A stretch of DNA of 17,594 nt from Candidatus Bruticola papionis (GCA_002407045.1 DHKB01000022.1:13265-30858); one strand, 5' to 3'; counted from the stretch's first letter, positions 1-7,616 are shown. Made by a program: numbers and translations. Notes: a model not told the origin generated them from the sequence alone.

Positions 1-30
1 CAGCTGCTCTGCCAACTGAGCTAATGGCGC
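1..30 (-). tRNA. tRNA, 5' part only (anticodon outside window)
   Basis: Read on the minus strand from position 30, the sequence gives a 7-nt acceptor strand (GCGCCAT), TA at 8-9, a D-stem GCTC, a D-loop AGTTGGCA, the matching GAGC, then A and the start of the anticodon stem (GCTG). This is the canonical first 30 nt of a tRNA. The anticodon lies off the left edge, so the amino acid cannot be read. The pattern resembles common bacterial tRNA-Lys genes, but that is only a guess. A strong promoter lies just upstream at 49-77. Confidence 0.9.
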
Positions 31-48
31 GTACCGCTTACGGGCAGT

Positions 49-77
49 ATATTACTCAAACGGGGGGTCTATGTCAA
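49..77 (-). promoter_or_regulatory. Sigma-70-type promoter of the partial tRNA
   Basis: On the minus strand there is a perfect TTGACA (positions 77-72), a 17-nt spacer, and TAATAT (54-49). About 18 nt then lead to the mature tRNA 5' end at position 30. The stretch after the -10 box is GC-rich (ACTGCCCG), as in stringently controlled stable-RNA promoters. The closely similar promoter at 13187-13215 also drives a tRNA. Confidence 0.8.
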
Positions 78-326
78 CACCTAAAACGAAAAAAAGTTAA
101 GTTTTTTTTGAGGAAGTTGATTTAGGTAACAGCAAAGCACAATAAAACCCCGATTTTTCGGGATTTCTAGTACTTAAACTTGTTAGGATTTTTGGGTCTT
201 TTCAGCGTTTTTTAGCGTAGAACAAGGGAACCTATAGCAAAAAAATTCGTTTTAACCAGAGAAATATCAAAAAAAAAGATGTAAAATTGAGCAGAACAAT
301 TCCGTAAAAAGTTGGGAGAAACTATC
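78..326. other. Intergenic region between divergent tRNA and PPC gene
   Basis: About 250 nt of very AT-rich DNA separate the tRNA promoter from the first gene. It contains several A and T runs and one small hairpin at about 147-161 (CCCGA, loop, TCGGG). On the minus strand that hairpin is followed by TTTTATT, so it could stop transcription heading toward the tRNA. TAAAAT at about 281-286 could be a -10 box for the downstream gene, but I see no good -35 box at the right distance. No open frame of coding character is visible. Confidence 0.4.
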
Positions 327-749
327 ATGCAATGGAAACGCAACGGCGAAATTATCTTGGTAACTATGGTTCCAGGAGACAAATTAAAAGAATCAATCTT
401 GCAAGCCGCTCGAGAAGCCGGAGTGGAAGCCGCTGAAGTATCTGGCTTAGGCGCAGTGCGTAAGGTAGATATAGGTTTAGCTAAAGCCGATTTCAGCGGT
501 TACAACGTTACTCACTTTGAAGAAGCTTGGGAATTAGTCAGCTTAGTTGGCAATATCTCTACTTTAGAGGGCGAACCTTTCTTGCACGCTCACGCAGCTT
601 TAGGCGGAGTTGGCGGCCAGATGAAAGGTGGCCACTTAATTGAAGCTGAGATCGCCGTTACGGCTGAAATATTCCTTCGCCCCTTAGCAGAAAGCATAAA
701 GCGTGGCCCCTCCTCTCACTTTGAGGGCATTAAAGTCTGGAATTTATAA
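327..749 (+). CDS. PPC/DUF296-domain protein
   Basis: A 140-residue single-domain protein of the plant-and-prokaryote-conserved (PPC, DUF296) family. Family features are visible: the SGLGAV turn (about residues 39-44), the strand-rich core around EEAWELVSLVGNIS, and the histidine pair in HAHAALG (87-93) followed by GGHL (101-104). H87, H89 and H103 are the likely metal ligands. PPC proteins form trimers; in plants the domain sits beside AT-hooks, while the bacterial stand-alone forms have no settled function. The ATG at 327 is chosen over an in-frame TTG at 312 because GGGAG lies 8 nt before it. The gene is 18 nt upstream of an aldo/keto reductase and is probably co-transcribed with it. A DNA-binding role cannot be shown from the sequence. 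Confidence 0.85.
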   Translation: MQWKRNGEIILVTMVPGDKLKESILQAAREAGVEAAEVSGLGAVRKVDIGLAKADFSGYNVTHFEEAWELVSLVGNISTLEGEPFLHAHAALGGVGGQMKGGHLIEAEIAVTAEIFLRPLAESIKRGPSSHFEGIKVWNL

Positions 750-767
750 AAAACTGGAAGTGCAGCT

Positions 768-1604
768 ATGGAATACGTAACATTAAATAACGGTTTGCCC
801 ATGCCGCTGCTGGGCTACGGAGTATATAAAGTTCCTACAGCTCAAACTAAAGAATGCGTTTTGCAAGCTTTGCAAATAGGCTATCGCCTTTTAGATACAG
901 CTCAGTTTTACGGCAACGAAGCTGAAGTAGGACAAGCTATAAAAGAATCAGGTATTCCCCGTCAGGATATCTTTCTGACTACAAAGATCTGGTATAACCA
1001 AGCTGGTTACCAAAAAGCTCAAGAGTCGATTAAGGCTTCCTTGGAGCGTTTACAAACCGACTATGTGGATCTTTTACTTATTCACCAGCCCTTGGGCGAT
1101 TACTATGGCACTTATCGCGCCATGGAAGAAGCTTATGGCTGCGGTATGGCTAAAGCCATAGGCGTTTCCAACTTTACTCCTGATCGCTTAGTAGATCTTT
1201 GCTATTTTGCCGACATTAAACCTATGCTCAATCAAGTAGAAGCCCACGTATTTTACCAGCAAAAGGCTGCTCGCGAAGTAATGCGCAAATATGGAGTACA
1301 ACCAGAATCGTGGGGATCTCTGGGTCAAGGACGCACCGATTGCTTTACCAACCCCGTGTTGCTCGAAATTGGCCAAAAGCATGACAAGAATGCTGCCCAA
1401 GTAGCTTTGCGCTTTCTTGTCCAAAGTGGCATAATTGCCATTCCAAAATCGACTCACAGTGAACGCATGCGCCAAAACTTCGAGATCTTCGATTTTTCCT
1501 TAAACGAAGAGGAAATGCGACGCCTCGAAGCTTTAGATACAAATATAGGCTTTTCCACTCCTTCAAGCGATTTCCGCCGGGTAGAGTACCTTTTAGGAAT
1601 ATAG
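768..1604 (+). CDS. Aldo/keto reductase
   Basis: A 278-residue NADPH-dependent oxidoreductase of the aldo/keto reductase superfamily, close to the 2,5-diketo-D-gluconate reductase/YtbE type, acting on an unknown carbonyl substrate in the cytoplasm. The full catalytic tetrad is present: D43 (in LLDTAQFYGNE), Y48, K73 (TTKIW) and H106 (LLLIHQP). Other family marks are KAIGVSNF, LNQVEAHVFYQQ, and the cofactor-binding IPKST followed by an arginine and RMRQN near the C-terminus. Length is normal for the family. GGAAG lies 8 nt before the ATG. It shares a transcript with the PPC gene and is followed by a strong terminator. The usual PEAW(A/S)P segment here reads PESWGSLGQG, a mild variation. The physiological substrate cannot be inferred. 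Confidence 0.93.
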   Translation: MEYVTLNNGLPMPLLGYGVYKVPTAQTKECVLQALQIGYRLLDTAQFYGNEAEVGQAIKESGIPRQDIFLTTKIWYNQAGYQKAQESIKASLERLQTDYVDLLLIHQPLGDYYGTYRAMEEAYGCGMAKAIGVSNFTPDRLVDLCYFADIKPMLNQVEAHVFYQQKAAREVMRKYGVQPESWGSLGQGRTDCFTNPVLLEIGQKHDKNAAQVALRFLVQSGIIAIPKSTHSERMRQNFEIFDFSLNEEEMRRLEALDTNIGFSTPSSDFRRVEYLLGI

Positions 1605-1628
1605 GCTGAACCATCGGCATCGCCAAAG

Positions 1629-1678
1629 AGCCCCGCTGAGCTGAGGTTATTACTTCTCAGCTAGTGGGGCTCTTTTTA
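1629..1678 (+). terminator. Rho-independent terminator after the aldo/keto reductase
   Basis: AGCCCCgCTgAGCTGAG at 1629-1645 pairs with CTCAGCTagTGGGGCT at 1656-1671 around a 10-nt loop and is followed by CTTTTTATA. The stem is long and GC-rich with a T tract, 25 nt past the stop codon. Confidence 0.9.
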
Positions 1679-1710
1679 TATAGTCTTGTGTCGCCCCGCT
1701 TTATTATAGC

Positions 1711-1852
1711 ATATACAACAACACTACATTATATACAACAAAAAAAATCCGCCCAAACCAAGGAAACTGCATTTAGAGCTTCAGTTTCATACAGGCAAGC
1801 GGATTTTCTAAATCATTCGGCTCAATTTTTTTCACAAAACTTGAGCCGAATG
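1711..1852. other. Structured convergent intergenic region (direct repeats plus hairpins)
   Basis: The gap between two convergent genes contains ATATACAACA twice, at 1711-1720 and 1731-1740. A two-tier hairpin follows, with outer stem AAAATCCGC (1744-1752)/GCGGATTTT (1799-1807) and inner stem GAAACTG (1763-1769)/CAGTTTC (1782-1788). A separate perfect 12-bp inverted repeat is CATTCGGCTCAA (1814-1825)/TTGAGCCGAATG (1841-1852). The second hairpin lies 13 nt past the stop of the minus-strand protease gene and may help end its transcript, though no strong T run follows. A small RNA is possible but I see no convincing promoter. The 70-codon frame across this region has no coding character. Confidence 0.5.
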
Positions 1853-1865
1853 TATGTATTTTACT

Positions 1866-3611
1866 CTAATAAATAGCCTTAATGTCGCCATTTTCGTCGA
1901 CATGGATAAGGTTGGTCTGAGCGCTCTTAGGCACCACAGCACTAACGGACAAAGGAGCAGAAGCAGAGCATCTTAAGTGAATTAAGCAATTCAACCAAGG
2001 CAAAACTTCGAAAGTGCTGGCCAATTTGGGATCGACAACTCTGTAATCAGCATCGATAGCTTTGGCGATATTAATTGAAGAGGTGGTACCGTCAGCATTT
2101 AAGTAAGAATTGCTTCCACCTAAATTGACATAAGGGATCTCGTATTTGGCATACTTGGTCGGAATAGAGCCCAGGCCACTTAAAGCCACAGCCATATCGT
2201 AACGGTGCATGACATCGTTGGCAGACTCACCGAAAACGCTTTCCAACATATCTACGCCATATTCAGAAGACTTATACAACTTGCTCAGAGTGTCTTCACC
2301 ATAGTAGCCTAATACATGTAAGCCGAAGAGATGGCCCATACCGGCAACGTCGGTAGCTTCTTCGTCGAAGAAAGCGGTGGGGAATACGGTAGGAGCGCTG
2401 TTAGAATCTTCGGTAGCAAAGATGCTCTTGCCATTCATATAACGGCAAATAGAATCTATCGACAACTGAGAAGCAGCCTTACCAGAAGTTTTACCATCGG
2501 CATACTTGACGCCGAAACCGCACAAATCGGCTCCAACTTCAGCTAAGCCTTCGGTTAAGGTAGGCTCGCCTACGGCAGCATAGAGAGCTTTTACGGAGCT
2601 ATAAGGGTTGAGCTGGCCGAAATCGGTGAAGGAACCATTTTTAGCGACCTTCTGGTTCAATTGGGTTAAGTGAGTGAACTCGTGAGCCAAAGCGGTCTTA
2701 AGCTCGGCGACATTAAGTCCACCGTCGGTAGCACCACCAAAGAAGACATCATAATTGAGGTAGATATACTCGCCACCATTGCTATAGTTCTTTTCAACTT
2801 TAGGATTATATTCGTCAGAGACACGAGGCAAAAGGTCACGAACGCTTACAAAGCCATAGATGGTGCTGCCATCTTGCTTTTGCATATAATCGTTACTCAA
2901 GAATACGATATTAACGCGTTTATCACCATCGCGACCGCCGCCAGTATTCCACTCGTAACCACAAACCTTAGTCACTTGATCATAAATTTCTTGATCAAAA
3001 GCTTGAGCTACAGCTAAAGCCTGTGCTTCGCTTAAAGTGGCAACATAGTTGGTATCGGCCAGTGTGGCGCTAGCCAAAATGTTACAATGGGTAGTCTGAC
3101 TGTTGTCCAAAACTTTTTTAACATAGACTTGATTGGCCGTACCGTTAAAAGCAGCCCAAATCAAATCGACATTGCCTTGGGCCAGACTGTCGAAACGAGC
3201 AGAAGAAGCATGGTTGATACGAGCAGTGCTTTCAGCTTCCTCGACCGTGACAATATCTGCAGCAGCTTCGGCGAAACCACAAGCCATAGGAGCATAAGCC
3301 TCGGTGGTATCTTCATCTTTAGCCAAAAGCTGTTTGGTAGAAGAGCCCTTGCTATAGTCGACGTCGGTGCTGACAGTAACTTTGCGAGCCTCGCGACTTT
3401 CAGTAGTTTTAGCGTTGGTAGAAATGACCAAATGGCAATCGTCGCCTTTTTGGAAATCTTCAACTAAATAAGAAGCGGTTCTCTGCGAGTCGGAGACCGG
3501 GGGGATATCCGGCACTACATAGTGGGAGGCATCTCCTCCGTTACCACCACATCCGGCAGCAGAAGCCACGACTAGCGCTACGGCCATCCAACCAAAAATA
3601 TATCTCCGCAT
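1866..3611 (-). CDS. Putative lipoprotein zinc metalloprotease (HEXXH, M30-like)
   Basis: A 581-residue exported protein. The N-terminus MRRYIFGWMAVALVVASAAGC is a lipoprotein signal with the acylated Cys at 21, followed by a Gly-rich linker. The region at about 230-370 carries the catalytic motif HEFTH (H310, E311, H314) inside ALAHEFTHLTQLNQ. It is followed about 45 residues later by LTEGLAEVGAD, whose Glu (E354 or E358) would be the third zinc ligand. NIVFLSNDY and GEYIYLNYDVFF just upstream resemble the substrate-binding strands of hyicolysin-like (M30) gluzincins. The C-terminal 180 residues and the N-terminal 200 are not recognisable. The start at 3611 is chosen over an upstream TTG at 3638 because GGAGGT lies 5 nt before it and the signal peptide then begins correctly. 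The gene stands alone, with a 210-nt upstream gap. The family assignment is from motifs only; the substrate is unknown. Confidence 0.72.
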   Translation of the reverse strand: MRRYIFGWMAVALVVASAAGCGGNGGDASHYVVPDIPPVSDSQRTASYLVEDFQKGDDCHLVISTNAKTTESREARKVTVSTDVDYSKGSSTKQLLAKDEDTTEAYAPMACGFAEAAADIVTVEEAESTARINHASSARFDSLAQGNVDLIWAAFNGTANQVYVKKVLDNSQTTHCNILASATLADTNYVATLSEAQALAVAQAFDQEIYDQVTKVCGYEWNTGGGRDGDKRVNIVFLSNDYMQKQDGSTIYGFVSVRDLLPRVSDEYNPKVEKNYSNGGEYIYLNYDVFFGGATDGGLNVAELKTALAHEFTHLTQLNQKVAKNGSFTDFGQLNPYSSVKALYAAVGEPTLTEGLAEVGADLCGFGVKYADGKTSGKAASQLSIDSICRYMNGKSIFATEDSNSAPTVFPTAFFDEEATDVAGMGHLFGLHVLGYYGEDTLSKLYKSSEYGVDMLESVFGESANDVMHRYDMAVALSGLGSIPTKYAKYEIPYVNLGGSNSYLNADGTTSSINIAKAIDADYRVVDPKLASTFEVLPWLNCLIHLRCSASAPLSVSAVVPKSAQTNLIHVDENGDIKAIY

Positions 3612-3616
3612 CGAGC

Positions 3617-3622
3617 ACCTCC
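3617..3622 (-). promoter_or_regulatory. Shine-Dalgarno site fixing the protease start
   Basis: GGAGGT on the minus strand, 5 nt before the ATG at 3611. It rules out the longer TTG start at 3638, which has no such site. Confidence 0.8.
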
Positions 3623-3771
3623 AAAGAGTACTAAACAATTTTTTATAAACTAAGCAAAAATATTAACTAAGGCAACCGCCCAAAATATACGACAGGCAGA
3701 ATTGCTAACTTTCAAGTGATCCCTGGGATCTCCTCCACGGATGCACAAAGAGGCATAGGACAAAAAAAAAG
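3623..3771. other. Upstream region of the lipoprotein protease
   Basis: About 150 nt upstream of the protease and downstream of the rpiA terminator. It contains a 13-bp palindrome, GATCCCtGGGATC (3718-3730), that could be a protein-binding site. On the minus strand, TTGAAA (about 3714-3709) and TATATT (about 3688-3683) are promoter-like but 20 nt apart, so the promoter is not settled. Nothing coding is visible. Confidence 0.35.
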
Positions 3772-3819
3772 AAGCGCTCCCTCTCCAAAACTTGTTAGTG
3801 AGAATAAGCGCTTTTTTTT
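3762..3819. terminator. Bidirectional rho-independent terminator after rpiA
   Basis: AAGCGCT (3772-3778) pairs with AGCGCTT (3807-3813), with a helping CTC/GAG pairing inside. It is flanked by nine A on the left (3762-3770) and eight T on the right (3812-3819), so it has a U tract in either direction. It lies 15 nt past the rpiA stop and should close the pcnB-rpiA transcript. Confidence 0.85.
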
Positions 3820-3827
3820 ATGCTTAA

Positions 3828-4517
3828 CTAAAATTTCTGAGTACGAAAAGTACCATCAGCTAAACCTGTTACACAAACTTTAGCATATCCAGAGAAAATA
3901 CCAGTTTCCACCACGCCAGTCAAAGCTTTTAACTGACTATGCAACTGAGCAGGGTCTTCAATTTTATCAAACTTACAATCGACAATGTAGTTGCCTTGAT
4001 CAGTAACGAAGATCTTGCCCTCACGGTGACGCAGCTCTAAATTAGGCGTAAAAGCAGCCAAACGCTCCATAGTATTGCTCCAAGCAAAAGAGACAATTTC
4101 CACAGGCAGTTTAAAGGTAGTGCCCAAATAATCTACATGTTTAGCTTCGTCTACGATTACAACCATCTTATCGGCTGCAGCGGCTACATATTTTTCACGC
4201 AATAAAGCGCCACCGCCACCTTTAGTAAGATTGCCATGAGGATCTATTTCGTCGGCTCCATCTACTACAACGTCCAAATGACGGAAATCAGGATAAGCTT
4301 GATCAAGTTCTAAGCCCAAACTGAGAGCTTGCTTGGCGGTGACTTCGGAAGTGGGTACACAAACTACATGCCAGCCTTTTTGTTGACAGAGTTCGGCCAA
4401 CAGATCGACGAATTTTGCTGCAGTAGAACCTGTTCCCAGACCTACTCTCATACCGTCTTGAATATATTCCAACGCCCCACGGGCGGCGGCTACTTTAGCC
4501 AGATCGCGCTTTTCCAT
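3828..4517 (-). CDS. rpiA: Ribose-5-phosphate isomerase A
   Basis: A 229-residue enzyme that interconverts ribose 5-phosphate and ribulose 5-phosphate in the non-oxidative pentose phosphate pathway. Family motifs are complete: the phosphate-binding GLGTGSTA (26-33), VDGADEID (85-92) with the two catalytic aspartates D86 and D89, KGGGGALLREK (99-109) with K99 and the general base E108, and IVDEAKHVDYLG. Length is normal (E. coli RpiA is 219). The ATG at 4517 follows AAAGGA at a somewhat long distance of about 12 nt. It sits 34 nt after pcnB on the same strand with no terminator between them, so the two are probably one transcript, ended by the hairpin at 3772-3813. The product supplies ribose phosphate for PRPP, which hpt elsewhere in the window uses. 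Confidence 0.97.
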   Translation of the reverse strand: MEKRDLAKVAAARGALEYIQDGMRVGLGTGSTAAKFVDLLAELCQQKGWHVVCVPTSEVTAKQALSLGLELDQAYPDFRHLDVVVDGADEIDPHGNLTKGGGGALLREKYVAAAADKMVVIVDEAKHVDYLGTTFKLPVEIVSFAWSNTMERLAAFTPNLELRHREGKIFVTDQGNYIVDCKFDKIEDPAQLHSQLKALTGVVETGIFSGYAKVCVTGLADGTFRTQKF

Positions 4518-4551
4518 TAAGATATATCATCCTTTCTAGACTTAACCAATT

Positions 4552-6465
4552 TTATTTTTCTGTAGTTCCTGACTCAGTTGAGTCCTTTTCCATTGGCAAA
4601 AGATCAACTTTGGTGACTTCATCTATTGTTGTCACATCGTCCTCAGTGGCCTGATTTTTCTCAGCTTCAGAAGTAGAATCTCCAGCTTTCTCCGCTGCTT
4701 CGTCTCCAACTAAATAGTCCAGTCCAGGCAAACTTTCCGTTTTAGCCTCCGCTTCAGCAGAGCTTAAATCGAACAATTCTTCTAAAGTGCGATTTTCTGA
4801 ATTGGCCTTATCTTCAGCAACTTCCGAGTGGGGATCTCTTTCAAGATTAAACAAATCGTCCGTCTGTTTATCAACTGGCGAAGTTATTTCCTCATCTTCT
4901 TCATCATCTTGATAGTCGAAATGGAACAGTTCGTCTAGTTCATAAGGAATGCCAATTTCATCAAGTTCATGCACTTTGCGCCAACTGTCAGGTTCAACAA
5001 AGTTTTCAAGATCTTCTTTAGGTCTAATATTGGAACGCGGCTGCGGGACAAGGGCTATTCCCAAGCGTTGGAGCTCTTCTTTTTCCTCCGGAGTAGACTC
5101 GTGTTCCGGCTCATAAGTATCGTTGAATTCATCCTCAAAATCGGCCAATTCATCAAACTCGGTCAGTTCTCCATAGTCGTCATCATCATATTCCTCTTCC
5201 GAATATTCTGGCAAAGGAATATCTTCCAATTGATAAGACGATCCATTAGAAGCGCACAATCTGTACATTTCTCGCCAAAATTGGATTTTTTTCTCATTGA
5301 CTTCTTCAGCCTTATATAACAATTCGCATAAAGCGAGTGAATAAGGGAAACTGCGACGACTGACCAAATGCTTAGCAGCTTCTAAATCGGTGTGAGTTGC
5401 CAACATGCGCTTTAAGTTAGTTAAATATTGCACAGTTTCACACTGAGTCTGACGACACAAACCGAAGCAATAAGCCATAGGTTTGACTAATTTAGTGATC
5501 CAATCATCTTCCTCAAAATCGTGTTTGGCACAACCGACTATAAACATAGGCAACACTAAAATCGTAAAATGTTGCGCTCTCTCTTTGCCAGGTTCAAATT
5601 TTATTTGGTCTCCCAAATCGATGATGCGGTCAAAACGGCGCTTGCGTTTAAAGAACAACTTAGTTCCATAGCGAGTCCCAGTAAGGAACCTAGTAATGCC
5701 AGGTACTAAATCGGCCAAAAGTCCACTATCCCAGAGAAGTTGAAAAGTCTTCTGAGCACAGCCCAACTCTAGAAAGCGCATCATCTCTTCCTGAACTCTA
5801 GGCACAGAAGCAGTCTTAATCATAGAGTGCTCTTTTAAGATAGCATTCCAAGTTTTTTCTCCCATCTTAAAGCCTAATTTCGCGCAAAATTTTACAGCCC
5901 TAAGCATGCGCACAGGATCTTCTATAAAGCGCTTTTCTGGAATGCCGATAGTGCTGACAAGCTTATTTTGAATGTCAGAAAGACCGCCCACAAAATCGAT
6001 AACTACCGGCCCTCCGGGAGCCATAATATCTAGAAAAAGACCATTGACCTTAAAATCGCGCCGCAGAGCATCCTCTTGGGGAGTTCCGAAAGTATTGTCT
6101 AAAATAATTCCGTCGTCCGCTCCAAAGTCGTCTTCACACATATAATCGGAAAGTTCGCGATCTGGAGAGCGACGAAAGGTAGAGACTTCTATAATTTTCT
6201 TGCCACAGCAAACATGGGCTAAGCGGAAGCGACGCCCTACTAAACGACTATTGCCAAAAAGACGACGCACTTGAGCTGGACGCGCCGTAGTAGCTATATC
6301 AAAATCTTTGGGAGTACGCCCCAAAAGAATATCACGTACACAACCGCCGACAAAATAAGCGGTATGACCGGCTTCGTACAACCTACGCACTACCCCCAAA
6401 GCCGATTTATCAATTTTATCTTTGCCCCTAAATTCAGGAGGGCATTTGCAAATACTAACAGTCAT
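4552..6465 (-). CDS. pcnB: PcnB-type poly(A) polymerase with long acidic C-terminal tail
   Basis: A 637-residue class II nucleotidyltransferase. The head domain shows FVGGCVRDILLGR (38-50), the catalytic DFD (D54, D56), LVGRRFRLAHV (75-85), EVSTFRR and RRDFKVNGLFLDI (135-147). The [LIV]GRRFxLxHV signature is the one used to tell poly(A) polymerases from CCA-adding enzymes, so 3'-polyadenylation of RNA for decay is the likely role. VGG..DIQ..LVSTIG and EDPVRMLRAVKFCAKLGF follow, then the helical body to about 410. Residues 414-637 form a low-complexity tail very rich in Asp and Glu (for example EYSEEEYDDDDY) with no counterpart in the 465-residue E. coli enzyme. No clear Shine-Dalgarno precedes the ATG at 6465. 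rpiA follows after 34 nt. A CCA-adding activity cannot be fully excluded. Confidence 0.9.
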   Translation of the reverse strand: MTVSICKCPPEFRGKDKIDKSALGVVRRLYEAGHTAYFVGGCVRDILLGRTPKDFDIATTARPAQVRRLFGNSRLVGRRFRLAHVCCGKKIIEVSTFRRSPDRELSDYMCEDDFGADDGIILDNTFGTPQEDALRRDFKVNGLFLDIMAPGGPVVIDFVGGLSDIQNKLVSTIGIPEKRFIEDPVRMLRAVKFCAKLGFKMGEKTWNAILKEHSMIKTASVPRVQEEMMRFLELGCAQKTFQLLWDSGLLADLVPGITRFLTGTRYGTKLFFKRKRRFDRIIDLGDQIKFEPGKERAQHFTILVLPMFIVGCAKHDFEEDDWITKLVKPMAYCFGLCRQTQCETVQYLTNLKRMLATHTDLEAAKHLVSRRSFPYSLALCELLYKAEEVNEKKIQFWREMYRLCASNGSSYQLEDIPLPEYSEEEYDDDDYGELTEFDELADFEDEFNDTYEPEHESTPEEKEELQRLGIALVPQPRSNIRPKEDLENFVEPDSWRKVHELDEIGIPYELDELFHFDYQDDEEDEEITSPVDKQTDDLFNLERDPHSEVAEDKANSENRTLEELFDLSSAEAEAKTESLPGLDYLVGDEAAEKAGDSTSEAEKNQATEDDVTTIDEVTKVDLLPMEKDSTESGTTEK

Positions 6466-6647
6466 ATAAAAAGCTATCTGTATAAAAAATAATCGACCTC
6501 GGCATTTTAAGCCAAAACGGTCTGCGCCACCTCAAATTATTAAAAACTTAAGAAGCTCCCCCGCCTCAATTTGCGCACCTCCGCATAATACTGCAGCCGC
6601 AGTAGGTTGTCCTTTAGCCTATTTTTCCTGGGGCAAAGCAAAAAAGG
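6466..6647. other. Divergent intergenic region between pcnB and the propeller gene
   Basis: This 182-nt gap must hold promoters for both flanking genes. I see TACTGC-agcc-GCAGTA (6589-6604), a 6-bp inverted repeat. TAATAC (6587-6592) could be a -10 box for the right-hand gene, without a good -35. On the minus strand TTGGCT lies 17 nt from TTATTT, a weak candidate for pcnB. None of these is strong enough to call. Confidence 0.3.
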
Positions 6648-7580
6648 ATGTTAAGAAATGCCAAGAACAAATACCATGTTATGCTCAAAACGCTAAAGTG
6701 CTTATTACTATGTCTCACTATAATTGGGTCAGCCTTGCTTACCGCTACTCCAAAAGCTAAAGCCGGCCCCCTATCAGAACTAATTTTATTTGCTTGCAAA
6801 CCGTATAAATACTTTCAAATTTACTCTGTGCGTCCCGACGGACGAGATTTGCAACAAGTGTTAGATATAAGACGCAATTGCCGTGAGCCCAATTTGTGCG
6901 CCAAAACTAACGAAATTGTTTTCAGTATGTTTTCCGAAAATACTTGGAATTTGTATATTACTGATACAGATGGAAGTTTCGTTAGGAGGCTTACCTCGAC
7001 CGCTTATGCGGATCGTCATCCAGTCTGGACTCCCGACGGCAGCCAAGTTATCTTTTCTACCACACGCTGGGGCCATACTGAATTGGCTGCCGTAAATGCC
7101 GACGGTTCAAATTTACAGCGCCTAACCCATAATGGCTTGATGAACGATTATCCAGTTTTATCACCAGACGGCAAGAAGTTGGCTTTTATGAGCTGGAAAC
7201 GCGGTTTGAGTCATATATATATTATGAACTTGCTCAGCGGTTCCGTGCGACCAGTGTTAAAAAAATACGAAGCGTGCGTTACCCCCACTTGGTCTCCAGA
7301 TAGTCAAAGCCTAGCCTTTAGAGGACGCAGTTACTTTGGAGATTTTTTAGCTTGCGTAAGCGAAAAAGACGGCTTGCTCCAATTTAGAGAAAGCACCAAG
7401 CGAGCCTCTTATCCAGCTTGGTCTCCGACAGGCGATAAAATTATCTTTAGCGACAACTATAAACAAAGCCACACTTTAAAGTTGCTAAATCCACAAACTG
7501 GCGAGATAGAGCCATTTGCAGCAGAAATTCCCGCTCAAGCTTACGATTTAGTATGGCAAAAGAAAAATCGAACCTGGTAA
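6648..7580 (+). CDS. Secreted TolB-like WD40/PD40 beta-propeller protein
   Basis: A 310-residue exported protein. After a basic start, a hydrophobic stretch (CLLLCLTIIGSALL) ends in KAKA|G, a good signal peptidase I site. The mature part is built from PD40 propeller blades with repeated (S/T)PDG-type turns: VRPDGRDLQQV, DTDGSFVRRLTS, WTPDGSQVIFS, NADGSNLQRLT, LSPDGKKLAFMS, WSPDSQSLAF and WSPTGDKIIFS. These are the blades of TolB and related periplasmic proteins. It lacks the separate N-terminal domain of true TolB, and no tol or pal genes are adjacent, so it should not be called tolB. The ATG at 6648 has no well-spaced ribosome site; an in-frame ATG at 6681 would give a more typical signal peptide and is equally possible. 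The binding partner is unknown. Confidence 0.82.
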   Translation: MLRNAKNKYHVMLKTLKCLLLCLTIIGSALLTATPKAKAGPLSELILFACKPYKYFQIYSVRPDGRDLQQVLDIRRNCREPNLCAKTNEIVFSMFSENTWNLYITDTDGSFVRRLTSTAYADRHPVWTPDGSQVIFSTTRWGHTELAAVNADGSNLQRLTHNGLMNDYPVLSPDGKKLAFMSWKRGLSHIYIMNLLSGSVRPVLKKYEACVTPTWSPDSQSLAFRGRSYFGDFLACVSEKDGLLQFRESTKRASYPAWSPTGDKIIFSDNYKQSHTLKLLNPQTGEIEPFAAEIPAQAYDLVWQKKNRTW

Positions 7581-7584
7581 TATC

Positions 7585-7616
7585 TACCGATTTGCTTGTC
7601 TATCGATTTGCTTATC
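7585..7616. repeat. Two tandem 16-bp imperfect repeats in a convergent gap
   Basis: TACCGATTTGCTTGTC (7585-7600) is followed directly by TATCGATTTGCTTATC (7601-7616), with two differences between the units. They fill the 40-nt gap between the convergent propeller and plsC genes. There is no hairpin or T tract, so this is not an obvious terminator. Confidence 0.6.

Noticed and set aside
147..161. A CCCGA/TCGGG hairpin as a plus-strand terminator.
   Set aside because: The stem is only 5 bp and no gene ends upstream on the plus strand; at best it could act on the other strand.
1664..1876. A 70-codon plus-strand frame in the convergent gap.
   Set aside because: It begins in the terminator, runs through repeats and hairpins, overlaps the protease stop and has no family features.
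2331..3467. Several plus-strand open frames of 70-126 codons opposite the protease gene.
   Set aside because: They lie fully inside the minus-strand protease, which has clear motifs and a signal peptide. The frames are composition shadows with no ribosome sites or recognisable domains.
6648..7580. Naming the propeller protein TolB.
   Set aside because: It lacks the N-terminal TolB domain and has no tol/pal neighbours; PD40 repeats occur in many other secreted proteins.
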